NCBI RefSeq assembly: GCF_014652915.1
Contig: NZ_BMZS01000001.1
Location: 62,001-126,000, forward strand
Length of the DNA stretch: 64,000 nt
Reading direction: 5' to 3'
Source of the DNA: Thalassobaculum fulvum
GTDB lineage: Bacteria > Pseudomonadota > Alphaproteobacteria > Thalassobaculales > Thalassobaculaceae
Every line of letters starts with the position of its first letter. Within the stretch, counting starts at the first letter, position 1. The position numbers were made by a program, and so were the translations under genes. Positions 45,507 through 56,644 of this stretch are shown in pieces. The notes beneath the pieces are model-generated. The model saw only the letters and a program-made list of their open reading frames with translations, had not been told where the DNA came from and ran no database searches.

Positions 45507-47120
45507 TCAGGCCGCCTTCCTGATGCCGGCCGCCTTGACGCTGTCGTCGACGAACGGCTCGAACTTCTTGAAGTTGTCCTCGAAGCGGCCGCACAGGTCG
45601 TGGGCGGTGGCGTCGTAGGCGCTCTTGTCGCCCCAGGCGCCGCGCGGCAGCAGCACCTCGCTCGGCACGTCCGGGCAGGCCTCCGGTACCAGCAGGCCGA
45701 ACCGGCCGTCCTCGTGCACCGGCGCGCCGGCCAGGCGCCCGTCGAGCGCCGCCCGCACCATGGCCCGGGTGTAGGCGATCTTCATGCGGTCGCCGCCGGC
45801 ACCGGCGCGGCCGCCCGACCAGCCGGTGTTGACCAGCCAGCAGGTGGCGCCGTGCTTGGCGATCTTGTCGCGCAGCATGGCGCCGTAGACCGACGGGTGG
45901 CGCGGCATGAACGGCGCGCCGAAACAGGTCGAGAAGGTCGCCTGCGGCTCCTTGCCGAGGCCCTTCTCGGTGCCGGCGACCCGGGCGGTGTAGCCGGACA
46001 GGAAGTGGTACATCGCCTGCTCGGGCGTCAGCTTCGAGATCGGCGGCAGCACCCCGAAGGCATCGGCGGTCAGCATCACCAGGTTGACCGGATGGCCGGC
46101 GACGCCGGTCGCCGAGGTGTTCGGGATGAAGTCGATCGGATAGCAGGAGCGGGTGTTCTCGGTCAGCGAGTCGTCGTCCAGCAGCAGGGTCCGGTGGACC
46201 GGGTCGTGCACGACGTTTTCCAGCACCGTGCCGAAGCGGTGGCTGGCGGCCCAGATCTCGGGCTCGGCCTCGGCCGACAGCCGGATCACCTTGGCGTAGC
46301 AGCCGCCCTCGAAATTGAAGATGCCGTGGTCGGACCAGCCGTGCTCGTCGTCGCCGATCAGCGTGCGGGTACCGTCGGCCGACAGCGTCGTCTTGCCGGT
46401 GCCGGACAGGCCGAAGAACACCGCCACGTCGCCCTTGGAGCCGACGTTGGCCGAACAGTGCATCGGCATCACGCCCTGCTCGGGCAGCAGGTAGTTCAGC
46501 ACGCCGAAGATCGACTTCTTGATCTCGCCGGCATACCAGGTGCCGCCGATCAGGATGATCCGGCGGTCGAAGTCGACCAGGATGAAGGTGCCGGAGTTGA
46601 CGCCGTCCTCCTTGCCGCGCGCGGTCAGGCCGGGCGCGTGCAGGATCGTGAACGCCGGCTCGAAGCCGACGAGCTGCGACGGCTCCGGGCGGATGAACAT
46701 GTTGCGGGCGAACAGGTTGTGCCAGGCGGTCTCGGTCACGACCCGCACCGGCAGCCGGTAGGCCGGGTCGGCGCCGGCGAAGCAGTCCAGCACGAAGGTG
46801 TCGCGCCCGTGGTAGTAAGCGGCGATCCGCGCCCGCATGGTGTCGAACAGCTCGCGGCTGATCGGCTGGTTGATCCCGCCCCAGTCGACGGCGCCGCGCG
46901 TGGAGTCGCTCTCGACGATGAACTTGTCCTTGGGCGACCGGCCGGTGTGCTCGCCGGTGGTGACCAGAAGCGCGCCGCCGGCGGTGATCAGGCCCTCGTT
47001 GCGGCGGATCGCCTCCTCGTACAGCGCCGCCGGCCCGAGGTTCCAGTACACCGATTTCAGGTTGGTCAGGCCGTGGGCCTCGAGCCCGCTGCGGCTCGCC
47101 GTCTCACCGACAATGTTCAC
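45507..47120 (-). CDS. pckA: Phosphoenolpyruvate carboxykinase (ATP)
   Basis: 537-residue ATP-dependent PEP carboxykinase converting oxaloacetate to PEP for gluconeogenesis. The kinase-1a loop [13 protein letters not shown], the upstream [31 protein letters not shown] and [11 protein letters not shown] are family-typical. In many alphaproteobacteria pckA lies next to chvI; here it is about 30 kb away and leftward of pgk. A palindrome sits upstream at 47195-47209. Confidence 0.96.
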   Translation of the reverse strand: MNIVGETASRSGLEAHGLTNLKSVYWNLGPAALYEEAIRRNEGLITAGGALLVTTGEHTGRSPKDKFIVESDSTRGAVDWGGINQPISRELFDTMRARIAAYYHGRDTFVLDCFAGADPAYRLPVRVVTETAWHNLFARNMFIRPEPSQLVGFEPAFTILHAPGLTARGKEDGVNSGTFILVDFDRRIILIGGTWYAGEIKKSIFGVLNYLLPEQGVMPMHCSANVGSKGDVAVFFGLSGTGKTTLSADGTRTLIGDDEHGWSDHGIFNFEGGCYAKVIRLSAEAEPEIWAASHRFGTVLENVVHDPVHRTLLLDDDSLTENTRSCYPIDFIPNTSATGVAGHPVNLVMLTADAFGVLPPISKLTPEQAMYHFLSGYTARVAGTEKGLGKEPQATFSTCFGAPFMPRHPSVYGAMLRDKIAKHGATCWLVNTGWSGGRAGAGGDRMKIAYTRAMVRAALDGRLAGAPVHEDGRFGLLVPEACPDVPSEVLLPRGAWGDKSAYDATAHDLCGRFEDNFKKFEPFVDDSVKAAGIRKAA

Positions 47121-47194
47121 GCTGCTTCCTCCACCCTCGATCGGCCGTGGTTCCCGGCCGGCTGATGCGCGTTCTGGATAGGGGACCCGTCACA

Positions 47195-47209
47195 CGAACG
47201 CAACGTTCG
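47195..47209. promoter_or_regulatory. Short palindrome between pckA and pgk
   Basis: CGAACG-CAA-CGTTCG, 75-89 bp upstream of the pckA ATG. It could be an operator for pckA, but no regulator is identified. Confidence 0.25.
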
Positions 47210-47310
47210 ACCGCACCGCCCGTTCCCGGGTGATGGGCCAAGCTTCGGTCTGCGACGTTCTGTCGCAAACCCGCCGGGAAATATGTCAGATACCAGGGTC
47301 GTCACTGCCC

Positions 47311-48504
47311 TCAGGCGCGGAGCACCGCGACGCCCGGCAGTTCCTTGCCCTCGAGCCACTCCAGGAAGGCGCCGCCGGCGGTCGAGACGTAGGAGAACCG
47401 CTCCAGCACGCCGGCATGGGCGAGCGCCGCGACGGTGTCGCCGCCGCCGGCCACGGTCAGCAGCCGGCCCTGGTCGGTCAGTTCGGCCGCCGCTTTCGCC
47501 AGCGCGTTGGTGCCGGCGTCGAACGGCGCGGTCTCGAAGGCGCCGAGCGGGCCGTTCCACACCAGGGTCCGGCACGACGCCAGCCGCTCCGCCATGGCCG
47601 CCACGGTCGCCGGTCCGACGTCGAGGATCATCTTGTCGGCCGGCACCGCGTCGACCCCGACCACCGCGGTCTCGACCCCGGGGGCCAGCTTGTCCGCGAC
47701 CACCGCGTCGACCGCCAGCAGGATGTCGCAGCCCTTGGCCTCGGCCTTGGCGAGGATCCCGCGGGCGGTGTCGGCGAGATCGCGCTCGGCCAGCGAGCTG
47801 CCGATCTCGACGCCCTGGGCGTACAGGAAGGTGTTGGCCATGCCGCCGCCGATCGCCAGCACGTCGACCTTCTCGACCAGGTTGCCGAGCAGCTCCAGCT
47901 TGGTCGACACCTTGGCGCCGCCGACGACGGCGGCGACCGGCCGGGTCGGGGCCTCGAGCGCCCGGCTCAGGGCCTCCAGCTCGGCCTGCATCAGCCGGCC
48001 GGCATGGGCCGGGCGGCGGCGCGCCACGCCGTCGATCGAGGCATGCGCCCGGTGCGCGGCGGAGAACGCGTCGTCGACGTACAGGTCGCAGAGCGCCGCC
48101 AGCGCGTCGGCGAACGCCGGGTCGTTGGCCTCCTCCTCGGCGTGGAAGCGCAGGTTCTCCAGCAGCACCACGCCGCCGTCCGCCAGGCCGTCGACCACCG
48201 CCTCGGCGTCCGGCCCGACGCAGTCGGCGGCGAACGCCACCTTGCGGCCGACGGCGGCCGACAACGGGTCGACCAGCGGCGCCAGCGACATCTCGGGAAC
48301 GCGCTTGCCCTTGGGCCGGCCGTAATGCGAGGCGACGATCACCTTCGCCCCCTTGCCGGCCAGCTCGCGCACCGTCGGCGCGGCCCGCTCGATGCGGGTC
48401 GCGTCGGTCACGCGGCCGTCCTTCATGGGAACGTTGAGGTCGAGCCGGACCAGCACCCGCCGGCCGGCGACATCGACCTGATCGAGGGTTTTGAACGCGG
48501 CCAT
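47311..48504 (-). CDS. pgk: Phosphoglycerate kinase
   Basis: 397-residue PGK transferring phosphate between 1,3-bisphosphoglycerate and ADP. The N-terminal [26 protein letters not shown] and the nucleotide site [19 protein letters not shown] are present. It is upstream of pckA in the same direction with 190 bp between them, so both act in the lower glycolysis/gluconeogenesis part of central metabolism. No gap or fba gene is adjacent. Confidence 0.96.
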   Translation of the reverse strand: MAAFKTLDQVDVAGRRVLVRLDLNVPMKDGRVTDATRIERAAPTVRELAGKGAKVIVASHYGRPKGKRVPEMSLAPLVDPLSAAVGRKVAFAADCVGPDAEAVVDGLADGGVVLLENLRFHAEEEANDPAFADALAALCDLYVDDAFSAAHRAHASIDGVARRRPAHAGRLMQAELEALSRALEAPTRPVAAVVGGAKVSTKLELLGNLVEKVDVLAIGGGMANTFLYAQGVEIGSSLAERDLADTARGILAKAEAKGCDILLAVDAVVADKLAPGVETAVVGVDAVPADKMILDVGPATVAAMAERLASCRTLVWNGPLGAFETAPFDAGTNALAKAAAELTDQGRLLTVAGGGDTVAALAHAGVLERFSYVSTAGGAFLEWLEGKELPGVAVLRA

Positions 48505-48649
48505 CGCCCGGTTTCCCCATCTCGTAACGTGGTCGGCGGGATGTGCCACAGCGCGGCCCGGGGGACAAGGGCCGGGGTCGGCCCGGACCTGAGCAATTTT
48601 GCGAATCCGCGCCCCTTGACCCGCGATCCCGGCACCCCACGCTATCGTC

Positions 48650-49738
48650 ATGGACCGATCAGCGCCTCCCTCCGGCCGCCCGGCCCTGGCGACCGCCGCC
48701 TACGGCGCCGGCCAGCTGGCGCGCGTCGGCTGGTATCTCGGTCACTACATCGCCACCCGGCGCTGGCTGTCGCGGGTCGAGGGCGGCCGGCGGCCGCGGC
48801 GCAGCCTGCGGGGCCGGCTGGTCGGCGCGCGCATCCACGCCGCCCTGACCCGCCGGGCGATCGCCCTGATGGCGCGGGACCTGGCGAACGTCCGGGCCGG
48901 GATCTATCCGCTGCCCGCCGACCTCGCCCCACGCCCGCTGGCGGCCGGGCTCGACGCCGCGCGCTACTGGCACGACCTGCCGGAGGTGGCCCTGCGCCGG
49001 CGCCGGCGACGCCACGGCGACGCGACCGGTACGCTGGCCGAAGCCCCCGGCGACGGCCGGTTGCCCGACTACTACCGGCAGAGCTTCCACGACCAGTCCG
49101 GCGGCTGGCTGACCGGCCGGTCGGCGGCGCTGTACGACACCCAGGTGGAGGTGCTGTTCGGCGGGCTGGCCGGCGCCATGCGCCGCCAGGCCCTGCCGCC
49201 GGTCGCCGACTGGCTGGCGGCCCGCGGTGCTCCGGAGGGCGCCGGCCTGCTCGACCTCGGCACCGGTACCGGCGCCATGCTGGCAACCGCGGCGGAGGCG
49301 TTCCCGGCCCTGGCGCTGCACGGCCTCGACCTGTCGGCCGCCTATCTGGCCCGGGCCCGCGACCGGCTCGCCGACCGGCCGGTGCGGTGGCACGAGGCGG
49401 CGGCCGAGGCGATCCCGCTGCCGGACGCCTCGGTCGACCTGGTCACCGCGGTCTACCTGCTGCACGAGCTGCCGCCGGCGGTCCGCGCGGCGGCGCTGGC
49501 CGAGGCGGCGCGGGTGCTGCGCCCCGGCGGCCGGCTGGTGGTCGTCGACTCGATCCAGCTCGGCGACGCCCCGGCCCTCGACCCGCTGCTGCGCGGCTTC
49601 CCCGAGCAGTTCCACGAGCCGTACTACGCGGACTGGGTGGCGGCCGACGTGCCGGCCCTGCTGACCGCCGCCGGGCTGGTCCCGGCCGGCACCGAGCCTG
49701 CGTACCTGTCTAAGGTGTGGGTGGCGGACCGGCCGTAA
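48650..49738 (+). CDS. SAM-dependent methyltransferase
   Basis: 362-residue protein with a class I methyltransferase domain in its C-terminal half: [18 protein letters not shown] (SAM motif I), [16 protein letters not shown] (motif II) and [15 protein letters not shown] (motif III). The first ~150 residues are helical and arginine-rich, with unknown role. A small-molecule or lipid target is likely but not evident. It diverges from pgk and ends near an inverted-repeat element. Confidence 0.82.
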   Translation: MDRSAPPSGRPALATAAYGAGQLARVGWYLGHYIATRRWLSRVEGGRRPRRSLRGRLVGARIHAALTRRAIALMARDLANVRAGIYPLPADLAPRPLAAGLDAARYWHDLPEVALRRRRRRHGDATGTLAEAPGDGRLPDYYRQSFHDQSGGWLTGRSAALYDTQVEVLFGGLAGAMRRQALPPVADWLAARGAPEGAGLLDLGTGTGAMLATAAEAFPALALHGLDLSAAYLARARDRLADRPVRWHEAAAEAIPLPDASVDLVTAVYLLHELPPAVRAAALAEAARVLRPGGRLVVVDSIQLGDAPALDPLLRGFPEQFHEPYYADWVAADVPALLTAAGLVPAGTEPAYLSKVWVADRP

Positions 49739-49758
49739 CCGGAAATGCCGGTCGCCCG

Positions 49759-49867
49759 GTCGGTCCCGAATCCGTTCCGCCGGCGGCGGTCCGGTCCGGG
49801 ATGAGGCGTTCAGATGGTCATACCCTCGCCCTCATCCCGGGCAAGCGACGCGCCACCCGGGACCTAC
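49759..49867. repeat. Dispersed inverted-repeat element, copy D (subtype 2)
   Basis: About 109 bp with outer CGGTCCCGAA/CGGGACC, inner CCGGGATGAG and CTCATCCCGG. It lies between the convergent methyltransferase and ABC permease genes and touches the permease stop. Confidence 0.7.
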
Positions 49868-51036
49868 CGGTACGGGTCCGCCGCGTCCCTGAGCCCGTCG
49901 CCGAAGAAGTTGAAGGCCAGCACCACCAGGATCACCGGGATCACCGGGGTCATGATCCACGGGTACAGCTCGACCGCGTTGATGTTCTGCGCCTCGGTCA
50001 GCAGCACGCCCCACGACGTGATCGGCGGGCGCAGGCCGAGGCCGAGGAAGCTGAGCGCGGTCTCGCCGAGGATCATGGTCGGGATCGTCAGGGTCGCCGA
50101 GGCGATCAGGTGGCTCATGAAGCTCGGCAGCAGGTGGCGGCCGATGATCCGGCTCGGCTTCGCGCCCATCAGCTCGGCGGCGACGCAGAAATCCTCCTCG
50201 CGCAGCGCCAGCAGCTTGGAGCGCACCGCCCGCGCCAGCCCGGTCCAGTCGAGCAGGCCGAGGATCAGGGTGATCCCGAAATAGATCAGGATCGGGCTCC
50301 AGGTCACCGGCAGGGCGGCCGACAGCGCCATCCACAGCGGCAGCTCCGGGAACGAGCGGATGATCTCGATGACCCGCTGCACCGAGGCGTCGACCCAGCC
50401 GCCGTAGTAGCCGGCGAGGCCGCCGATCACGATGCCGAGCACGAAGCTGACGGTGATGCCGATCAGGCCGACGGTCAGCGAGATCCGGGTGCCGTAGACG
50501 ATGCGCGAGAACATGTCGCGGCCCAGCCGGTCGGTGCCGAGCAGGAACAGCGTGCCGCCCTCGGCCGGGCAGACCAGGTGCAGGTCGGCCTCGAACCCGC
50601 CCCAGAACCTGTAGGGATCGCCCGAGCAGAAGAACCGCAGCTTCTGGACCTTGTCCGGGTTCGGCGCGTACTCGCGCTTCAGGGTGCGCAGGTCGAGCTC
50701 GTAGTCGAGGCCGAGCACGTAGGGGCCGACGAACCGGCCCTCGTGGAACAGGTGCACGCCCTGCGGCGGCGCGTAGATGAACTCGGTGTGCCGGGTCGCC
50801 AGCGCGTAGGGCGCGATCAGCTCGGAGATCAGGATCGAGGCGTACAGCAGGGCCAGGAACAGGCCGGAGACGACGGCCAGGCGGTGGCGCTTGAGCTTCC
50901 ACCAGGTCATCTGCCACTGCGACGCCATGTAGTAGCGTTCCTGCTCCGGCGTCAGCGCCTCGTCGGCGGCCGGATTGAACGGCGCCCGGTCGACGAAGTG
51001 GCGCGGCCGCGGCCGCGGCGCGTCGGTCGCGCTCAT
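49864..51036 (-). CDS. Peptide-type ABC transporter permease (DppC/OppC-like)
   Basis: 390-residue permease. The N-terminal extension (~45 residues) and the long first periplasmic loop (FVGPYVLGLDYELDLRTLKREYAPN) precede GTDRLGRDMFSRIVYGTRISL, typical of DppC. The EAA loop is MGAKPSRIIGRHLLPSF. Imports short peptides or related molecules with the DppB-like subunit 13 bp upstream. Last gene of the leftward block. Confidence 0.93.
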   Translation of the reverse strand: MSATDAPRPRPRHFVDRAPFNPAADEALTPEQERYYMASQWQMTWWKLKRHRLAVVSGLFLALLYASILISELIAPYALATRHTEFIYAPPQGVHLFHEGRFVGPYVLGLDYELDLRTLKREYAPNPDKVQKLRFFCSGDPYRFWGGFEADLHLVCPAEGGTLFLLGTDRLGRDMFSRIVYGTRISLTVGLIGITVSFVLGIVIGGLAGYYGGWVDASVQRVIEIIRSFPELPLWMALSAALPVTWSPILIYFGITLILGLLDWTGLARAVRSKLLALREEDFCVAAELMGAKPSRIIGRHLLPSFMSHLIASATLTIPTMILGETALSFLGLGLRPPITSWGVLLTEAQNINAVELYPWIMTPVIPVILVVLAFNFFGDGLRDAADPYR

Positions 51037-51049
51037 CGCCCGCTCCTCC

Positions 51050-52048
51050 TCATCGTGCCGTCCCTCCCCCGAGCCGGATCCGCGGGTCGAGCCAGGCCAG
51101 CGCCATGTCGGACAGCAGCATGCCGACCACGGTCAGCACCGCCAGGAACATCAGGAACGAGCCGGCCAGGTACATGTCCTGGCTCTGCAGCGCGCCGATC
51201 AGCATCGGCCCGGTGGTCGGCAGCGACAGCACCATGGCCACGACCGCCGAGCCCGACACCACCTGCGGCAGCATGTTGCCGATATCGGCGATGAACGGGT
51301 TCAGCGCCATCCGCAGCGGGTACTTCAGCAGCGCCCGCAGCGGCGGCAGGCCCTTGGCGCGCGCGGTGATCACGTACTGCTTCTGCAACTCGTCCAGCAG
51401 GTTGGCGCGCAGCCGGCGGATCATCGCCGCGGTGCCGGAGGTGCCGATCACCACCACCGGCACCCACAGGTGCTCCAGCACCGACACCACCTTGCCCCAG
51501 GTCCAGGGCTGGTCGATGTAGGACGGGTCCATCAGCCCGCCGATCGAGGTCCCGAACCAGACGTTGGCGAAGTACAGCAGCACCAGCGCCAGCAGGAAGT
51601 TCGGGGTGGCCAGCCCGATGAACCCGACCAGGGTCAGCCCGTAGTCGCCCCAGCTGTACTGGTGGGTCGCCGAGTAGATGCCGATCGGAAACGACACCAG
51701 GTAGATGAACAGGATGGTGCCGAAGTTCAGCACGCAGGTCAGCAGCACCCGGTCGCCGACCACGTCGGCCACCGGCAGCTGGTACTCGAAGCTGTAGCCG
51801 AAGTCGCCGCGCAGCAGGCCGCCGGCCCACAGCAGGTACTGCTGCCACATCGGCTGGTCGAGCCCGTACTGGGCGCGCAGCGCCGCGATCTTGGCGAGAT
51901 CGACGTTCTCGCCCTGGCTCTCCATCTCGGCGATCAGGGTCGACAGGTAGTCGCCCGGCGGCAGCTGGATGATGATGAAGGTGATGATGCTGATGGCGAC
52001 CAGGGTCGGGATCATCACCAGCAGGCGTCGGACCAGATAGTCGAACAT
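51050..52048 (-). CDS. Peptide-type ABC transporter permease (DppB/OppB-like)
   Basis: 332-residue permease with six spans. N-terminal FDYLVRRLLVMIPTLVAISIITFIIIQLPPGDYL is classic DppB; the EAA-loop is ARAKGLPPLRALLKYPLRMAL. It pairs with the DppC-like subunit to form the channel. The binding-protein gene ends 14 bp upstream. Confidence 0.94.
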   Translation of the reverse strand: MFDYLVRRLLVMIPTLVAISIITFIIIQLPPGDYLSTLIAEMESQGENVDLAKIAALRAQYGLDQPMWQQYLLWAGGLLRGDFGYSFEYQLPVADVVGDRVLLTCVLNFGTILFIYLVSFPIGIYSATHQYSWGDYGLTLVGFIGLATPNFLLALVLLYFANVWFGTSIGGLMDPSYIDQPWTWGKVVSVLEHLWVPVVVIGTSGTAAMIRRLRANLLDELQKQYVITARAKGLPPLRALLKYPLRMALNPFIADIGNMLPQVVSGSAVVAMVLSLPTTGPMLIGALQSQDMYLAGSFLMFLAVLTVVGMLLSDMALAWLDPRIRLGGGTAR

Positions 52049-52062
52049 GCCCGGTACCGCCC

Positions 52063-54009
52063 CTACCGCCGGCTGCGCACGGCCGCGGTCAGCACCGATT
52101 CCGGCGTCCGCGGGCGCGCCGGGCCGAAGAAGAAGGTGTCGGGGCGGTAGATGCCGAAATGCGCCCCCGGATCCCAGGCGTAGACGCCCTGCACCGGCAC
52201 GTTGTGCAGCTCGAGGTCGACGACGACCGGCTGCAGCACGCCGGCGACCAGGCCGATCGTGTAGGTCTGCTCGGACCAGATCCCGAGCATCTCTCCCCAG
52301 ATCCGGGTCCGCTCGTCACGCGACCCGGCGTGCCGCCAGCTCCGGTACAGCTCCATCAGGCGCTGCGCCTCCGGCAGGTCGGGCGGCGCGCCGGCCTTGC
52401 CGCCGGTCTGGTAGTACTGCCCCCATTTCGGCCACATGTACTGGTTCTGGTCGGTCGGCGCGAACTCCTGCGGGCTGGTATCGGCAGTCGGCAGGCCGTT
52501 CTCCAGCCCCTTCGAGATCGACATCAGGGTCTTGCCGGCGAACACCCGGTTGCGGAACACGGTGCGCTGGATCGGCCGGCTGTACAGCTTGATGCCGACC
52601 GCCATCCAGCTGTCGTGCACCAGTTCCAGGACGTCGGTCTGCTCGCTGCTCTCGCCGGCGGTCTCGACCACGATCTCGGCCGGCCGGCCGTCCGGCAGCA
52701 GGCGCACGCCGCGCCCGTCGCGGCCGGTCAGGCCGATCTCGTCGAGCAGCGCATCGGCCTTCGCCGGATCGTAGGTCGCCCACCTCTCGCGCAGCCCGTC
52801 GCGGTACAGCGGCGAGCCCGGCAGCACCGTGTCGTTGCCGTCGAGCGCCAGCCCGAAGTAGTTGACTTCGTTGATCTCGTGCCGGTTGATCGCCAGCGAC
52901 AGCGCATGCCGGAACCGGGTGTCGCGCATCAGCTCGCGCCACACCGGGTCCTCGGCGTTCAGGTTCGGGTACAGCGCCAGATGGGCGCCGTAGGCGGTCC
53001 GCCAGAGATAGGTCTCGTAGCCCGACCGGGTCTCCGACTGGCGCAGGAAGGTGTAGTCGTCGAACGACAGGTAGCGGGCCTGCAGCGCCGACTCGCCGGC
53101 GCCGGTCTTGGCCGGGATCAGGCCGGGGGCGGCGATCTGGAAGTCGACCTCGTCGATGTAGGGCAGCTGCCGGCCCTCCGGGTCGACCCGGTGGTAGTAG
53201 GGGTTGCGGCGGTACACGAAGCGGTCCGACGGCGGCTCGGTCACCACCATCCAGGGCTGCAGGGTCGGCAGCGCCGGGTTGTCGAACTTGTACATGTTGT
53301 CGAGCTTGTTGTGCAGCGCCGCCCAGTTGCGCTGGTGGCCGTCCTTGACCAGCTTCTCCAGCTCCGCCGGCTCGCAGTAGCGGGCATGCACCTTCTTCAG
53401 GTAGTGGGCCGGGCGGTACAGGTACAGCGGCCGGGCGCCGGCCAGCGCCGGCAGGAATTCGGGGTTCGGCCTGGACCACGAATAGCGCACCACGGTCGGC
53501 GACAGGATCTCGACCTTCGGTTTCTCGCCGTCGACCATCAGCTCGCTCGGCGGCCCGGTCGGCGACAGGTGCTCGTCGTTCGCCACGTCCTCCCAGAAGT
53601 ACCGGAAGTCCTCGGTGGTGAACGGCGCGCCGTCGGACCAGCGGTGGCCCTCGCGCAGGGTGAAGGTGAACACCCGGTCGTCCTCGACCTCGACCGCCTT
53701 CAGGATGTCCGGCACCAGCTCGAAGGTCTTCGGGCGGTAGCCGACCAGCCGGGCGTAGCCGTACACCACCATCTGCCGGGTGTCCTTGTCCCGGCCCATG
53801 ATCATCGGCAGCACGCCGCCGTACTGGCCGGGCTCCTGGCCCGCGGCCGCCAGGTCGACGACCGCCGGCTCGCGCGGCAGCCGCTCGGCGATCGGCGGCA
53901 GCCGGCCGGCCGCGACGTCCTCGGCCAGCGCCGGCGGCTCGACATACCCGGTGGCGGCGGCCGGGGCCGCCGGGGCGAACCAGAGCAGGGCCGCGAGGAA
54001 TGCGGTCAC
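52063..54009 (-). CDS. ABC transporter substrate-binding protein (family 5)
   Basis: 648-residue periplasmic binding protein of family 5 (SBP_bac_5). Signal peptide (VTAFLAALLWFAPAAPAAATG) then the typical DGAPFTTEDFRYFWEDVANDEHL and FRHALSLAINRHEINEV motifs. It is larger than most peptide-binding proteins (~530). GTG at 54007-54009 is the chosen start; another GTG four codons earlier is possible. The preceding repeat element occupies the start region. Confidence 0.85.
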   Translation of the reverse strand: MTAFLAALLWFAPAAPAAATGYVEPPALAEDVAAGRLPPIAERLPREPAVVDLAAAGQEPGQYGGVLPMIMGRDKDTRQMVVYGYARLVGYRPKTFELVPDILKAVEVEDDRVFTFTLREGHRWSDGAPFTTEDFRYFWEDVANDEHLSPTGPPSELMVDGEKPKVEILSPTVVRYSWSRPNPEFLPALAGARPLYLYRPAHYLKKVHARYCEPAELEKLVKDGHQRNWAALHNKLDNMYKFDNPALPTLQPWMVVTEPPSDRFVYRRNPYYHRVDPEGRQLPYIDEVDFQIAAPGLIPAKTGAGESALQARYLSFDDYTFLRQSETRSGYETYLWRTAYGAHLALYPNLNAEDPVWRELMRDTRFRHALSLAINRHEINEVNYFGLALDGNDTVLPGSPLYRDGLRERWATYDPAKADALLDEIGLTGRDGRGVRLLPDGRPAEIVVETAGESSEQTDVLELVHDSWMAVGIKLYSRPIQRTVFRNRVFAGKTLMSISKGLENGLPTADTSPQEFAPTDQNQYMWPKWGQYYQTGGKAGAPPDLPEAQRLMELYRSWRHAGSRDERTRIWGEMLGIWSEQTYTIGLVAGVLQPVVVDLELHNVPVQGVYAWDPGAHFGIYRPDTFFFGPARPRTPESVLTAAVRSRR

Positions 54010-54016
54010 GACCCCC

Positions 54017-54150
54017 GTCACCCCGTGGGTTCCGGATCGCCCGCGCGGTCGCGCGGCCGTCCGCAATGACGTCAGGAGGGGGCGGGCGATTTTCTCCCCG
54101 GTCGTCATTCCGGCCGGAGCGACATCGTCGCGCAGAGCCGGAACCCACCC
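54017..54150. repeat. Dispersed inverted-repeat element, copy E (subtype 1)
   Basis: About 134 bp, with GTGGGTTCCGG and CCGGAACCCAC as outer arms and GCAATGACG with CGTCATTCCGG inside. It lies within the operon between the ABC ATPase and the binding protein, covering their 182-bp gap. Confidence 0.8.
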
Positions 54151-54191
54151 GCCGCCGCGGGACACGGGGATACCCAGGGTCGAAGCACCGG

Positions 54192-56090
54192 TCACGACGC
54201 GAGCCTCAGGGTCAGGATGTGGGGGTCGGCGCGCACGAAATGCTCGCCGCCGAGGTCGACGAAGGTCGGACTGTGGCTCTCGTCGATGGTGAACGGCGCC
54301 GGCCAGTCCGCCGGGTGCGAGGCCCGCTCGTCCATGATCCGCGCGAAGTCGAGCGGGTGGTCGAGGCTCGGGTCCGGGACCGCGGCCAGCAGTGCCCGGG
54401 TGTACGGGTGGACCGGGTTGCGGAACAGCTCCTCCCGCGGCGCCAGCTCGACCAGCCGGCCGGCGCACATCACCGCGATCCGGTCGGCGATGTAGTCGAC
54501 GACGGCCAGGTTGTGGGAGATGAACAGGTAGGTCAGGCCGAGTTGCGCCTTCAGGTCCTTCAGCAGGTTCAGCACCTGCGCCTGGATCGACACGTCGAGC
54601 GCCGACACCGGCTCGTCGCAGATCAGCATCGACGGCCTGAGCGCGAGCGCGCGGGCGATGCCGATGCGCTGGCGCTGGCCGCCGGAGAAGCTGTGCGGGT
54701 AGCGCCGGAGGTGGCGGGCGTCGAGCCCGACCAGCTTCATCAGCTCGGAGACCATCTCGCGCCGCCAGGCCTCGTTGCCGATGCCGTGGATCGCCAGCGG
54801 CTCGGCGATGATGTCGAACACCGTCATGCGCGGGTTCAGCGAGCCGAACGGGTCCTGGAACACGAACTGCAGCTTGCGGCGGAAGGCGGTCAGCGCCTCG
54901 CCCTGCAGCCCCAGCACGTCGATCTCGCCGTCGTCGTCGGCGAACGACACGCGGCCGGCGTCGGGCCCGATCGCCCGCATGATGACCTTCGACAGCGTGG
55001 TCTTGCCGCAGCCGGATTCGCCGACCAGCCCCAGGCACTCGCCGCGCCGCACCTCGAACGACACGTCGTCCAGCGCCATCATGGTGCGGGCCTGCTTGCC
55101 GAACATCCCGGCCTTGCGGATCGTGTAGGTCTTGCTCACCCCCTGCACGGACAGGATCGGCCTGTCCTGCGGCGCGGCCGGCCGGCGGTCCTCGGCGCCC
55201 GCCATCAGGTGCCCGGTCTCGGCCTTGATCTCGCGCAGCGGCCGCAGCCGCTCGCCCGGGCCCATGTCGAAGCGCGGCACCGCCGCCATCAAGGCCCGCA
55301 GGTAGGGGTGCTCGGGCCGCCGGAAGATGTCCTCGACGTCGCCGGATTCCATGACCCGGCCGCGGTACATCACCACGACCTCCTCGGCCATGTTGGCGAC
55401 CACGCCGAGGTCGTGGGTGATCATCAGCACGGCCATGTGCAGCTCGGACTGCAGGTCGCGCATGAGCTTCAGGATCTGCGCCTGGATCGTCACGTCGAGC
55501 GCGGTGGTCGGCTCGTCGGCGATCAGCAGCGCCGGCCGGCACACCAGCGCCATCGAGATCATGGCGCGCTGGCGCAGCCCGCCCGACAGCTCGAACGGAT
55601 AGGTCCTGAGCGCCCGGTCCGGGTCCGGGAAGCCGACCAGCCGCAGCATGTCGCGGGTCAGCTCGCGCGCCTCGGCCGCCGACACCGAGCGGTGCAGGCG
55701 CAGCGCCTCGGTGATCTGGTCGCCGACCGTGTGCAGCGGCGACAGCGAGGTCATCGGCTCCTGGAAGATGATCGAGATCCGGCCGCCCCGCAGCTCGCGC
55801 ATGGCGCGGCCGTCCGGCGCCAGGCGGACGATGTCGGTGATGGTGCCGGGCTTGTTGGGATCGGCGAACAGGATCGAGCCGCCGAGCACCCTCGCCGGCC
55901 GCGGCAGCAGCCCCATGATCGCCTGGCTGACCACCGACTTGCCGGAGCCGGATTCGCCGACCAGCGCCACCGTGGCACCGCGGCGCACCTGGAACGACAC
56001 CCCGTCGACCGCCACCAGCCGGCCCTCCGGCAGGTCGAAGCCGACCCGCAGGTCGTTGACCCGCAACAGAGGCGTGACGCGTTCGGTCAT
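54192..56090 (-). CDS. Fused double ABC ATPase (DppD-DppF type)
   Basis: 632-residue protein with two complete nucleotide-binding domains: Walker [11 protein letters not shown], signature [11 protein letters not shown], Walker [13 protein letters not shown] in the first; [27 protein letters not shown] and [11 protein letters not shown] in the second. Most peptide transporters have two separate ATPases. It powers the permeases encoded downstream. Its ATG overlaps the stop of the preceding membrane protein (ATGA). Confidence 0.95.
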   Translation of the reverse strand: MTERVTPLLRVNDLRVGFDLPEGRLVAVDGVSFQVRRGATVALVGESGSGKSVVSQAIMGLLPRPARVLGGSILFADPNKPGTITDIVRLAPDGRAMRELRGGRISIIFQEPMTSLSPLHTVGDQITEALRLHRSVSAAEARELTRDMLRLVGFPDPDRALRTYPFELSGGLRQRAMISMALVCRPALLIADEPTTALDVTIQAQILKLMRDLQSELHMAVLMITHDLGVVANMAEEVVVMYRGRVMESGDVEDIFRRPEHPYLRALMAAVPRFDMGPGERLRPLREIKAETGHLMAGAEDRRPAAPQDRPILSVQGVSKTYTIRKAGMFGKQARTMMALDDVSFEVRRGECLGLVGESGCGKTTLSKVIMRAIGPDAGRVSFADDDGEIDVLGLQGEALTAFRRKLQFVFQDPFGSLNPRMTVFDIIAEPLAIHGIGNEAWRREMVSELMKLVGLDARHLRRYPHSFSGGQRQRIGIARALALRPSMLICDEPVSALDVSIQAQVLNLLKDLKAQLGLTYLFISHNLAVVDYIADRIAVMCAGRLVELAPREELFRNPVHPYTRALLAAVPDPSLDHPLDFARIMDERASHPADWPAPFTIDESHSPTFVDLGGEHFVRADPHILTLRLAS

Positions 56091-56644
56091 CGCATCCCCA
56101 TCCGGTCGTCGTTGTCCGGCGCCGTCCCCCCGGGCGCCATCCCGCCGGGCATCGGCCCGTCGGGCGCCCCGGCGACGAGGCCGAGCGCCTTCAGATTCTC
56201 CCGAGTGACGTCGGAAAGCGCAAGCCGGTTGCGCGTCGCCGCGTCGGCGGCCCGCGCGACCACCGTCTCGAACCCGTCCAGGGACGACTCGGCAGCGATC
56301 GCGGCGCCGTCGCCGCGCAGCTTGACCTGCATCCAGCCGCCCTCCTTGTCGCGCCGGGTCGCGAAGTAGCGCAGGTCCAGAGCGTCGAGCGCGTCCCAGC
56401 GGATCGCCCGGCCGAACGGCCCGGTCGACCGGATGCCGCCGTCGTCGACCTCGAGCGCCGTGGCGCTGCGCAGCCAGGTCCGGAACAGGTAGACCGCGAA
56501 CAGCGCGGCGAACGCCGAGAACGCGACCGCCAGCCACGTCACCATCGGCATCAGCAGAACCGGCCCGACGGTCAGCAGCAGGCCGAAGCCGCCGCGGATG
56601 AAGTCCCCCACGATGGCGCGCCGTTCGTATCGGTGCGTCGTCAC
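56087..56644 (-). CDS. Hypothetical membrane protein
   Basis: 185-residue protein with two close hydrophobic spans (~15-50: FGLLLTVGPVLLMPMVTWLAVAFSAFAALFAVYLF) and a soluble beta-rich part that looks like a bacterial PH-like domain (TALEVDDGGIRSTGPFGRAIRWDALDALDLR). The tail is Gly/Pro/Met-rich. Unknown function. GTG start overlaps the deacetylase stop; its stop overlaps the ABC ATPase start. Confidence 0.75.
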   Translation of the reverse strand: MTTHRYERRAIVGDFIRGGFGLLLTVGPVLLMPMVTWLAVAFSAFAALFAVYLFRTWLRSATALEVDDGGIRSTGPFGRAIRWDALDALDLRYFATRRDKEGGWMQVKLRGDGAAIAAESSLDGFETVVARAADAATRNRLALSDVTRENLKALGLVAGAPDGPMPGGMAPGGTAPDNDDRMGMR

